Part shown: piece after piece, positions 15,812 to 22,575 of the stretch
Layout of the letters: each line of letters opens with the position of its first letter
Position numbering within the stretch: position 1 is the stretch's first letter
DNA from: Taklimakanibacter albus
GTDB taxonomy: Bacteria; Pseudomonadota; Alphaproteobacteria; Rhizobiales; Aestuariivirgaceae
Reading direction: 5' to 3'
Length of the DNA: 64,000 bases
Assembly (NCBI RefSeq): GCF_016595235.1
Contig: NZ_JAENHL010000006.1
Coordinates: 248,001-312,000, forward strand
Made by a program: the position numbers and the translations under genes
The notes under the pieces: generated by a model
Told to the model about the DNA's origin: nothing
Database searches by the model: none
Seen by the model: the letters and a program-made list of their open reading frames with translations, nothing else

Positions 15812-16278
15812 AGAAGGGCGACGCCAAACAGACTCTGGCGGTGGGCGAGGTGGCGCGACGCAGTGGCGTCGCCGTGTCCACCTTGCATTATTATGAGCGT
15901 AAGGGGTTGATCGAAGGCTGGCGCACCGCTGGCAATCAACGCCGTTATCACCGTGCCGTGCTGCGCCGCATCGCCATCGTCCGCATCGCGCAGCGCGCCG
16001 GCATTTCGCTTGCCGTCATCCATGAGGCGTTGGCCGACCTGCCGCATGATCATGTGCCCACGGCGAGCGACTGGCGGCGCTTCACCAATACCTGGAAGGA
16101 CATGCTGGAGGAGCGCATCGTCAGCCTGACGCAACTACGCGACCAGATCACCAGCTGCATCGGCTGCGGCTGCCTTTCCTTGGCGGAATGCCCGTTGCGA
16201 AATCCGGATGACGTGTTGGGCAAGCGTGGGCCAGGCCCGCGACGTTTGGTGCCACATAGACGCACGCGTGATGCTTGA
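15808..16278 (+). CDS. soxR: Redox-sensitive MerR-family activator SoxR
   Basis: A 156-residue SoxR. It has a MerR winged helix (LAVGEVARRSGVAVSTLHYYERKGL), a dimerisation helix, and the [2Fe-2S] cluster motif C117-X2-C120-X-C122-X5-C128, the spacing diagnostic for SoxR. Oxidation of the cluster by redox-cycling compounds switches on target promoters. No soxS follows, as in most non-enteric bacteria; instead the next gene is an MFS transporter with a perfect SoxR box in its promoter. Translation starts at GTG 15808 inside the malic enzyme stop. The C-terminal tail after the cluster is long and basic. Confidence 0.94.
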   Translation: MKKGDAKQTLAVGEVARRSGVAVSTLHYYERKGLIEGWRTAGNQRRYHRAVLRRIAIVRIAQRAGISLAVIHEALADLPHDHVPTASDWRRFTNTWKDMLEERIVSLTQLRDQITSCIGCGCLSLAECPLRNPDDVLGKRGPGPRRLVPHRRTRDA

Positions 16279-16305
16279 CCTCAACTTTGGTTGAGGTCCT
16301 ATAGG
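16275..16305 (+). promoter_or_regulatory. SoxR-dependent promoter of the MFS-DoxX operon
   Basis: A -35 element TTGACC (16275-16280) and a -10 element TATAGG (16300-16305) are 19 bases apart, the overlong spacing typical of MerR-family promoters. The spacer holds the dyad CCTCAACTTTGGTTGAGG, identical in both half-sites to the E. coli soxS SoxR box. Transcription should start near 16312, which rules out a start codon at 16308 for the MFS gene. Confidence 0.88.
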
Positions 16306-16346
16306 GCGTGTCGGCTGCGACCTCGGTCGCGAATTGGAGTGCCGAC

Positions 16347-17774
16347 ATGACAAATGAATTGACCGATCCGGCGCCTGTCGGATGGAGCGATCTCCTCAGT
16401 GGAAGACATGGCATCTATGCTCTGGTTTTGGCCGGTGGCGTGACGCTGCATGCCGTGAACATGTATATCGCAACCACGGTGATGCCCTCGGTTATCGCCG
16501 ACATTGGCGGCCTCGATTTTTACGCCTGGGCCACGACATTGTTCGTCGTCGCCTCGATCCTCGGCGCGGCATTGGCGGCGAAACTCCTGAAGCGCGCCGG
16601 TCCGCGCGGCGCTTATGTCATCGCCGCCTTGCTCTTCGGCATGGGCACATTGATCTGTTCGCTGGCCGTCAACATGCCGGTGATGCTGGTGGGGCGCAGC
16701 ATCCAGGGCCTCGGCGGCGGCTTCCTCTATGCGTTGGCCTATGGCCTGACGCGTCTCGTGCTGCCGGAAAGATTATGGGGTCGCGTCATCGCGCTTATCT
16801 CGGCGATGTTCGGCATCGCGGCGCTGGTCGGACCGGCGGTCGGTGGAGTCTTCGCAGAATATCATGCCTGGCGTGCCGCCTTCTGGTCGCTTCTGCCTTT
16901 CGTCGCCGCCTTCACGCTCATCGCCCTTTCGACGCTCCCCAGAAGCAGCTCGGACAGGAATGAGCGCGCTGCTCTCCCGCTGCCGCAGCTGGTGCTGTTG
17001 ACTGGCGCGGTGCTCGCCGTCTCGGCCGGCAGCTTGGTCGAGGACATCGCCTGGAACGCCTCTGGTCTTGGCGCCGCGCTCGCGATGATCGCCCTGATCG
17101 CTCTGGTGGAGGGCAGGACCGAGGCGCGTCTCCTGCCGCGCAACTCCTTCAGCATCGCCACACCCTTGGGGGCGCTCTACTGCACCATCGCGCTTCTGAT
17201 GCTGGGCATGCAGCCTGAAATCTTCGTGCCTTATCTGCTGCAAGTCCTGCATGGTCAGTCGCCGCTCCGGGCCGGCTATCTCGCGGCCTTGATGGCGATC
17301 GGCTGGACGATCGGCTCCATATTGAGCTCGCGCTGGCAGCAAAGTGCGGGAGCCCGTCTGATCTTGCTGGGACCCGTCCTGGTGCTCACGGGCCTGGTGA
17401 TTTTTGCGGCGTTCGTGCCGCTCCATGGCCAGGGAGATCTCGCCATTCTCGCGCCGATCTGCGCCGGTCTTCTTCTGGTCGGTTTCGGCATCGGCATAGC
17501 CTGGCCGGGGCTCGTCACCCGCATCTATCGGAGCGCACCCGCGACCGAGCAGGATCTCGCCGCTGGCGGCATGACGACGGTGCAGCTCTTCGCCATTGCG
17601 TTCGGAACCGCTCTCGCCGGCATGGTGGCGAATATCGCCGGTCTTGCCGAACCTGGAGGCGTCGCGGGTGCTTCATCCGCGGCCTTATGGCTGGCCGGCA
17701 TTTTTGCGATCGCTCCGATGCTCGCCATTGCCATGGCGGTGCGCGTCCTTCATCTCACCGGCGGGAGGAGTTGA
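16347..17774 (+). CDS. SoxR-controlled MFS efflux transporter
   Basis: A 475-residue transporter with about 14 hydrophobic segments and DHA2-like features: MYIATTVMPSVIADIGG in TM1, and GRSIQGLGGGFLYALAYG near TM4. It probably exports redox-active or toxic small molecules. The start at ATG 16347 has TTGGAG 8 bases upstream and lies downstream of the predicted transcription start; the earlier ATG at 16308 would lie upstream of it. The SoxR-type promoter immediately upstream and the soxR gene before it make regulation by SoxR very likely. A DoxX gene follows after 2 bases. Confidence 0.9.
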   Translation: MTNELTDPAPVGWSDLLSGRHGIYALVLAGGVTLHAVNMYIATTVMPSVIADIGGLDFYAWATTLFVVASILGAALAAKLLKRAGPRGAYVIAALLFGMGTLICSLAVNMPVMLVGRSIQGLGGGFLYALAYGLTRLVLPERLWGRVIALISAMFGIAALVGPAVGGVFAEYHAWRAAFWSLLPFVAAFTLIALSTLPRSSSDRNERAALPLPQLVLLTGAVLAVSAGSLVEDIAWNASGLGAALAMIALIALVEGRTEARLLPRNSFSIATPLGALYCTIALLMLGMQPEIFVPYLLQVLHGQSPLRAGYLAALMAIGWTIGSILSSRWQQSAGARLILLGPVLVLTGLVIFAAFVPLHGQGDLAILAPICAGLLLVGFGIGIAWPGLVTRIYRSAPATEQDLAAGGMTTVQLFAIAFGTALAGMVANIAGLAEPGGVAGASSAALWLAGIFAIAPMLAIAMAVRVLHLTGGRS

Positions 17775-17776
17775 AA

Positions 17777-18181
17777 ATGCCGATCCTCGACGCGCGTGCC
17801 TTCGAGCTTGTTGCACGCCTTCTTCTCACTTTCGTCTTCTGGACCAGCGGCCTCGCCAAACTGCTGGACTTCAGCGCCAATGCCACGGTGATGGACAGCT
17901 TCGGGCTCTATCCGGGCTGGGCCTTCAACCTGGCGACACTGATCCTCCAGCTCGGCGCATCGGCGATGATCATCCTCGATCGCGGCACTTGGCTCGCCGC
18001 GGCCGCGCTCGCGATCTTCACCGTCCTGACCGTCCCGATCGCGCATCCTTTCTGGGCGAAATCGGGCGAAGCGGCGTTCCGGGATATGACGGTGGCCCTG
18101 GAGCATATATCGGTCATCGGCGGGCTCGCCATTGTCTGCGTCCTGTCGCCCTTCCATGCGCGCGCGAGAATGAAGGCTTGA
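17777..18181 (+). CDS. DoxX family membrane protein
   Basis: A 134-residue membrane protein with four predicted helices. The opening RLLLTFVFWTSGLAKLLDF is the DoxX signature; HPFWAKSGEAAFRDM in the third loop is also typical. DoxX proteins are small quinone- or thiol-linked membrane proteins with a proposed role in oxidative stress. The ATG is 2 bases after the MFS stop and follows GGAGGAG, so it is the second gene of the SoxR-controlled operon. Co-regulation with an efflux pump suggests a role in handling redox-cycling compounds. Confidence 0.87.
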   Translation: MPILDARAFELVARLLLTFVFWTSGLAKLLDFSANATVMDSFGLYPGWAFNLATLILQLGASAMIILDRGTWLAAAALAIFTVLTVPIAHPFWAKSGEAAFRDMTVALEHISVIGGLAIVCVLSPFHARARMKA

Positions 18182-18233
18182 GTGACGGGCGCCGGGTGCT
18201 CTACTGAAGGAGGCGGAAGCTCGAGCATCTCAC

Positions 18234-18833
18234 ATGGCGCCCGTCACTATTGATCCCGGCAAGCTCTTTGAATTCAAGAATTCCGACAGCTTCCACAAAT
18301 GGCTGGCCCGGAATCACGATAAGCAGGATGAAGTCTGGATCAAGATCCACAAGGTGAGCTCGGGGCTGCTGTCCATCAGTCCTGTGGAAGCCATCGATGT
18401 CTGTCTGTGCTGGGGGTGGATCGACGGCCTGCGGAAGGGGTTCGACGACAGAAGCTATTTGCAGCGTTATTGCCGGCGCCGCGCCAAGAGCACCTGGAGT
18501 CGCATCAATGTCGACAATGTCGCGCGCCTCATCAAGCAAGGGCGCATGACCGAGTATGGACTTAAGGAGATCGATGCAGCCAAGGCCGACGGGCGCTGGG
18601 ATCGCGCTTATGGCGGCTCGAAGGAGATGGTGGTGCCCGCCGATCTTCAGGCCGCAATAGATGCCGAGCCCAAGGCAAAGGCGATGCTGGCGAAGCTAAG
18701 CGCGCAGAATCGCTTCGCCCTGGCCTTTCGCCTGCACAACATGAAGACCGAAGCCGGGCGGAAAAGAAAAATCGAAAGCTTCGTCCTGATGCTGAAGCGC
18801 GGCGAAACCATCCATCCGCAAAGGAAGAAGTGA
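18234..18833 (+). CDS. YdeI/OmpD-associated family protein
   Basis: A 199-residue protein. The motif VWIKIHKVSSG ... AIDVCLCWGWIDGLRKGFDD, then RYCRRRAKSTWSRINVDNV, is the YdeI/OmpD-associated family signature. The C-terminal SAQNRFALAFRLHNMKTEAGRKRKIESFV is the second conserved block (often annotated OmdA). Members are cytoplasmic or peripheral and of unclear function; some are linked to peptide resistance or SOD-like stress responses. No signal peptide. It follows the DoxX gene by 52 bases on the same strand, with GGAGGCGGAAG upstream of the start, so it may be part of the same transcript or have its own promoter. Confidence 0.85.
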   Translation: MAPVTIDPGKLFEFKNSDSFHKWLARNHDKQDEVWIKIHKVSSGLLSISPVEAIDVCLCWGWIDGLRKGFDDRSYLQRYCRRRAKSTWSRINVDNVARLIKQGRMTEYGLKEIDAAKADGRWDRAYGGSKEMVVPADLQAAIDAEPKAKAMLAKLSAQNRFALAFRLHNMKTEAGRKRKIESFVLMLKRGETIHPQRKK

Positions 18834-18871
18834 TTCTTTGCCGAAGAGAGCAGCGCAATTTCAAAACGTAC

Positions 18872-18900
18872 TTGCTAATGTTCTTATTTTGTTCTATAGC
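18872..18900 (+). promoter_or_regulatory. Promoter with alphaproteobacterial LexA (SOS) box
   Basis: A -35 TTGCTA (18872-18877) and a -10 TATAGC (18895-18900) are separated by 17 bases. Within the spacer lies GTTCTTATTTTGTTC (18880-18894), an exact GTTC-N7-GTTC, the direct-repeat LexA site of alphaproteobacteria. Placement between the promoter elements is ideal for repression. The downstream gene is a 2H phosphoesterase. Confidence 0.75.
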
Positions 18901-18932
18901 ATTAGAGGTCAGTCAGTTGCGTAAGGTGAGTT

Positions 18933-19550
18933 ATGGCACAGGTTGCATTCAATCTCGGAACGGCCGTTAGCGCGAGAAAGTCGCCGCCGCGGTCGGAACG
19001 GTTATTCCTCGGCATTCGTCTCGATGGCGACACGGCCCGTCGCATTGAGCGCTTCCGGCGTGGATTTTGTGCTGAGCACGATGTCCAGGGAAGCCTGCGC
19101 CCGAGAGAGCTTCTGCATATGTCCCTGCATTTCGTTGGTGACTTTACGCGGCTGCCCTCGGCTATCATTCATGGCGCGAGGCGGGCCAGCCAGACGGTAT
19201 CGCTGCCGCCTTTCGACGTGACGCTCAATCACGTCCAGAGCTTCGAGGTGAAGCCGCCGCGGCATGGCGCGCCCGGTCGGCATGCTCTGGTGCTGCTCGG
19301 TGAGAGCGCACCGCTGGTGGAGTTGCACCGGTCACTCGGATCGGCGCTGAAGGACTGGGGCTTCAAGGCGGCTGATCATTTCACGCCGCATGTCACGCTG
19401 CTCTACGGCCCGAAGGTCGTGCTCAAGCGGACGATCGACCCGATCCGCTTCACCGTCGAAGACTTCTCGCTCATTCACAGCGAAAAAGGCCGCTCGCGTT
19501 ATAACACGCTCGGCAACTGGTCGCTGCCGGAGCCGATGGCTTCGTCCTGA
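18933..19550 (+). CDS. thpR: RNA 2',3'-cyclic phosphodiesterase / 2'-5' RNA ligase family
   Basis: A 205-residue 2H phosphoesterase. The two catalytic histidine motifs are present: HMSLHFVGDF (H-x-S) and HVTLLYGPK (H-x-T), about 80 residues apart as expected. ThpR/LigT enzymes hydrolyse 2',3'-cyclic phosphates or join 2'-5' RNA ends in vitro; their biological role is still unsettled. The N-terminal 20 residues before RLFLGIRLDGD are an extra, basic extension. The promoter carries a consensus LexA site, so the gene is probably induced by DNA damage, linking RNA-end or nucleotide processing to the SOS response. Its stop abuts that of the convergent dedA gene. Confidence 0.87.
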   Translation: MAQVAFNLGTAVSARKSPPRSERLFLGIRLDGDTARRIERFRRGFCAEHDVQGSLRPRELLHMSLHFVGDFTRLPSAIIHGARRASQTVSLPPFDVTLNHVQSFEVKPPRHGAPGRHALVLLGESAPLVELHRSLGSALKDWGFKAADHFTPHVTLLYGPKVVLKRTIDPIRFTVEDFSLIHSEKGRSRYNTLGNWSLPEPMASS

Positions 19551-20183
19551 TCAGGACGAAGCCTTCTTGCGATAGCGCAACAGCAGCAGAATGGCGCCTT
19601 CGAGAGCAAGGAGGGCGATGGAGGCCCAGAATCCGGTTTGAATGGGATCGCGCCCGCCGCTCCGCAAACTGTAGCCCAGATACACGAAGGGTGCGTTCCA
19701 TATCAGGCAGCCGAGCGTCGTCGCTGCCAGGAAGATGCGCGGGTCGAGTCGAAGCACCCCGGCGGGCAGAGGAAGATAGAGCCTGGCCGCCGGGATGATC
19801 TGTCCCGAGAGCGTGACCCAGAAATGATGGCGGCGATAAGCATCGGTCAGCCGGTCATAGAGCGGTATTTTCAGGAGTATGTATTTGCCGTATCTGGCGA
19901 CAACCGCGCGTGCGCGCTCGGGGCCGAGCGCCCATCCGATCACGAACCAGCCGAGCCCGCCGATGAGCGACCCGAATGTCGTTACGCCAATGGTCAAAGC
20001 GAGCGTGGTGCTGTCGGGCACCGCAAGGCCCAGGAACATCAGCAGGATATAGGAGGGAAGGAGAGGCGCAAATCTCTCCATCGCGGCGAGACAGCCCGCG
20101 CCGGCCAATCCGAAGCTCAAGAGATAGGCGACTGTGGCCGATACGGTCGAAGTTAGCTCAGGCGAGGGCATGGGATCTGTCAA
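19551..20183 (-). CDS. DedA family membrane protein
   Basis: A 210-residue membrane protein of the DedA/SNARE-associated (VTT) family. Hallmarks are an early acidic residue (AAMERFAPLLPSYILLMFLG), a glycine-rich re-entrant region (GSLIGGLGWFVIGWALG), and the QIIPAARLYLPLPAGVLRLDPRIF motif corresponding to the conserved R and G residues of the second re-entrant loop. DedA proteins flip undecaprenyl phosphate or phospholipids across the inner membrane. Two ATGs (20183 and 20171) could be used. It is about 150 bases downstream of the tetR gene on the same strand. Confidence 0.88.
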   Translation of the reverse strand: MTDPMPSPELTSTVSATVAYLLSFGLAGAGCLAAMERFAPLLPSYILLMFLGLAVPDSTTLALTIGVTTFGSLIGGLGWFVIGWALGPERARAVVARYGKYILLKIPLYDRLTDAYRRHHFWVTLSGQIIPAARLYLPLPAGVLRLDPRIFLAATTLGCLIWNAPFVYLGYSLRSGGRDPIQTGFWASIALLALEGAILLLLRYRKKASS

Positions 20184-20205
20184 TCAGGTGGATCACGTTG
20201 GGCGG

Positions 20206-20232
20206 TTGAGTCACGCTAGCCTTGCGACTCAA
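20206..20232 (-). terminator. Inverted repeat between tetR and dedA
   Basis: TTGAGTC and GACTCAA are perfect 7-base arms separated by 13 bases. It lies between the collinear tetR and dedA genes and may be a weak terminator or an operator. There is no T-run, so confidence is low. Confidence 0.3.
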
Positions 20233-20332
20233 ATGCCTCACGACTGTGACTGGAACGGGGCGGCGCCTCGTCATGCCAGAGATGACGCCGAAGCATTACG
20301 GCAGTCTGTCATGGACGCATGATGCGCTCACC

Positions 20333-20977
20333 TCAGGAGAGGCTTGCCGTTCCGGCGCCGGTTTTGAGGCCGTCCATCAGAAGTGTAATGAGACGGCGCG
20401 AGCGTTCGCGCCAGTCCGGCGTCTGGGGGAGGCTGTAAATGCCCGAAAGCGCATGGAGGACGTCGGAACTGTCGATATCCGAACGGATGGCGCCTTGCGC
20501 GATCGCGGCATCGACAAGCTGCTGCAGGGCGGCCGGGATCCTGCCGGACGTTGCCGCGAAAAATTCGGAATTGCTGGCGATCAGCAGCTTGAGGCTGTTG
20601 GCCATGCCGCGTTTGGCCGCGATATAATCGACGAAACGCTGCATCCAGGCGGCGAGCGCCCTTTCGGGTGGGTATTTGCGCGCGAGATCCTCGGCCGCCC
20701 GGCACAGCGCTTCGACCTCGTGGCCATAGACGACTTCGACCAGATGCTCGCGCGTCGGAAAATGCCGGTAGAGGGTGCCGATGCCGACCTGGGCGCGCGC
20801 CGCGATCTCTTCCAGCGACGTCTCGATGCCATGTTCGGCGAAGGCCTTGCCCGCCGCCTCGATGAGTTTTTCGCGGTTGCGCAGGGCATCGGCGCGCATG
20901 GGCTTTTCCGCCACGGCAGGGGTGGTCTTGCTGCTTTTTACCGTCCGCTTCGCGCTCACTTCACATACCCAACACAA
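20333..20977 (-). CDS. TetR family transcriptional repressor
   Basis: A 214-residue TetR regulator. The helix-turn-helix is plain: NREKLIEAAGKAFAEHGIETSL, then EEIAARAQVGIGTLYRHFPTREHLVEVVY. The C-terminal ligand-binding region is of the AefR/SbtR-like type. The annotated ATG at 20977 may be too early: a GTG at 20959 or the ATG at 20899 (MRADALRNREKL) are alternatives, all upstream of the DNA-binding domain. It is divergent from the paoABC genes 141 bases away and probably represses them in the absence of an aldehyde-like ligand. Confidence 0.87.
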   Translation of the reverse strand: MCWVCEVSAKRTVKSSKTTPAVAEKPMRADALRNREKLIEAAGKAFAEHGIETSLEEIAARAQVGIGTLYRHFPTREHLVEVVYGHEVEALCRAAEDLARKYPPERALAAWMQRFVDYIAAKRGMANSLKLLIASNSEFFAATSGRIPAALQQLVDAAIAQGAIRSDIDSSDVLHALSGIYSLPQTPDWRERSRRLITLLMDGLKTGAGTASLS

Positions 20978-21019
20978 TTGGGGGCTTGAATTCTCACCGG
21001 CGTGTTTCTAAGTGTTATC

Positions 21020-21033
21020 CGGAGGCGCCTCCG
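21020..21033. promoter_or_regulatory. Candidate TetR operator in tetR-paoA gap
   Basis: CGGAGGCGCCTCCG is a perfect 14-base palindrome in the divergent intergenic region. A related half-site occurs again 20 bases downstream (GCGCCTCCGATT and GACGCCTCTGATT). Location and symmetry fit a TetR-family operator; there is no direct evidence. Confidence 0.5.
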
Positions 21034-21118
21034 ATTATATCGCGACGCCTCTGATTTGTTACCCCATCCGGATCCGAAATGTCATGCCTATTACGGAAGA
21101 CAGAGTGAGGCCGAATTC

Positions 21119-21595
21119 ATGTCTAAATCCTTGACTCTCAAGCTTGCAGTCAACGGCGCGTCACATGAGCTGACCGTCGAACCGCGCGTCACCTTGCTCG
21201 ATGCCCTGCGCGAGCACCTGGGCCTCACCGGCTCGAAGAAAGGCTGCGATCAGGGCCAGTGCGGTGCCTGTACCGTGCATGTCGATGGCGAGCGCGTGCT
21301 CGCCTGCCTCACGCTCGCCGCCCAGGCCGAGGGCAGGGCGGTCACCACCATCGAAGGGCTGACGCCGGAAGGCGCCGATCTGCATCCCGTGCAGGCGGCG
21401 TTCCTCAGCCACGACGCTTTCCAATGCGGCTATTGTACGCCGGGCCAGATCATGTCGGCGGTGGCTTGCATCAAAGAGGGCCATGCCGGCTCGGATGCCG
21501 AAATCCGCGAATACATGTCCGGCAATCTGTGCCGCTGCGGCGCCTATCCGCATATCGTCGCGGCGGTGCGTCAGGCGAAGGAGGTGATGTCATGA
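21119..21595 (+). CDS. paoA: Aldehyde oxidoreductase [2Fe-2S] subunit (PaoA-like)
   Basis: A 158-residue iron-sulfur subunit of a molybdenum hydroxylase of the xanthine oxidase family. The plant-type cluster motif [16 protein letters not shown] is followed by a fourth Cys (LACLT), and the second cluster by CGYCTPGQ and NLCRCGAYP. It passes electrons from the Mo centre to FAD. Unlike E. coli PaoA there is no long Tat leader on the chosen start at 21119; upstream codons in frame (to 21002) do not encode one either, so this complex is probably cytoplasmic. The stop overlaps the next start (ATGA), making paoABC a tight operon. Confidence 0.93.
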   Translation: MSKSLTLKLAVNGASHELTVEPRVTLLDALREHLGLTGSKKGCDQGQCGACTVHVDGERVLACLTLAAQAEGRAVTTIEGLTPEGADLHPVQAAFLSHDAFQCGYCTPGQIMSAVACIKEGHAGSDAEIREYMSGNLCRCGAYPHIVAAVRQAKEVMS

Positions 21596-22575
21596 GGGAT
21601 TTCGACTATGCCCGTCCCGCATCGCTGGCTGAAGCCCGCCGCTTCGCCGCCGAGCCCGACGCCATGCTGCTCGCCGGCGGCACCACCTTGCTCGATCTCG
21701 CCAAATGCGGCGTTGCCGCGCCCGCCAAGGTGATCGACATTACTCACCTCGAAGGCCTTGATATGATCACCTTTGGCGCGGCAGGCGTCCATATCGGCGC
21801 CCTCGCCAAGATGAGTCATGTCGCCGCCGACGCTGTCATCCGCGAGAATTTTCCGGCCGTCTCGGAAGCGCTCTGGCAGGCCGCCTCGGCGCAATTGCGC
21901 AATATGGCGACCATTGGCGGCAATCTCCTGCAGCGCACGCGCTGCGCCTATTTCCGCGATCCCCTGGCTTTTCCCGCCTGCAATAAGCGCGATCCGGGCT
22001 CGGGCTGCGCCGCCTTGGGCGGCGTCACCCGCAATCACGCGGTATTGGGCACGAGCAAGGTCTGCATCGCTGCCAATCCGGGCGATCTCGCGGTGGCGCT
22101 GACCGCTTTCGATGCGGTGGTGCATCTGGGCGAGCGCCGCATCGCCGTCGACGACTTCTTCCTGCTGCCGGGCATGACGCCCGAGCGCGAGCATGCGCTG
22201 GAACCGGGTGAAGTGATCACCGCGGTGACCATACCCGCTTCCGTCCCGGCACGGCGTTCGACCTATCTCAAGGTGCGCGACCGCCAATCCTACGAATTCG
22301 CCGCCGCCAGTGCCGCGGTTGGAATCGAGCTCGAGCCCGACGGCAAGACCATTCGCGATCTGCGCGTGGCGCTGGGCGGCGTCGCCACAAAGCCCTGGCG
22401 CGCGCGCGACGTCGAGAAGGCGCTCATCGGCAAGCTGCTCGAGCCCAAGGCGGTGAGAGAGGCAAGCCTGCTCGCGATGACGGGTGCGCTGGCGCAAGGC
22501 GACAATCACTACAAGATCGACCTGGCGCCGCGTGTCGTAACGCGCGCCATCCTGAAAGTCGGAGGCCTGGCATGA
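21592..22575 (+). CDS. paoB: Aldehyde oxidoreductase FAD subunit with extra Fe-S motif (PaoB-like)
   Basis: A 327-residue FAD subunit. [15 protein letters not shown] and [18 protein letters not shown] are flavin-binding signatures of the CO-dehydrogenase flavoprotein family. C118, C130 and C139 lie in a RC-x11-C-x8-C insertion (NKRDPGSGC) with C158 nearby; in E. coli PaoB an insertion of this type binds an additional [4Fe-4S] cluster. This distinguishes the complex from ordinary xanthine dehydrogenases. Start and stop overlap those of both neighbours by 4 bases. Confidence 0.92.
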   Translation: MRDFDYARPASLAEARRFAAEPDAMLLAGGTTLLDLAKCGVAAPAKVIDITHLEGLDMITFGAAGVHIGALAKMSHVAADAVIRENFPAVSEALWQAASAQLRNMATIGGNLLQRTRCAYFRDPLAFPACNKRDPGSGCAALGGVTRNHAVLGTSKVCIAANPGDLAVALTAFDAVVHLGERRIAVDDFFLLPGMTPEREHALEPGEVITAVTIPASVPARRSTYLKVRDRQSYEFAAASAAVGIELEPDGKTIRDLRVALGGVATKPWRARDVEKALIGKLLEPKAVREASLLAMTGALAQGDNHYKIDLAPRVVTRAILKVGGLA

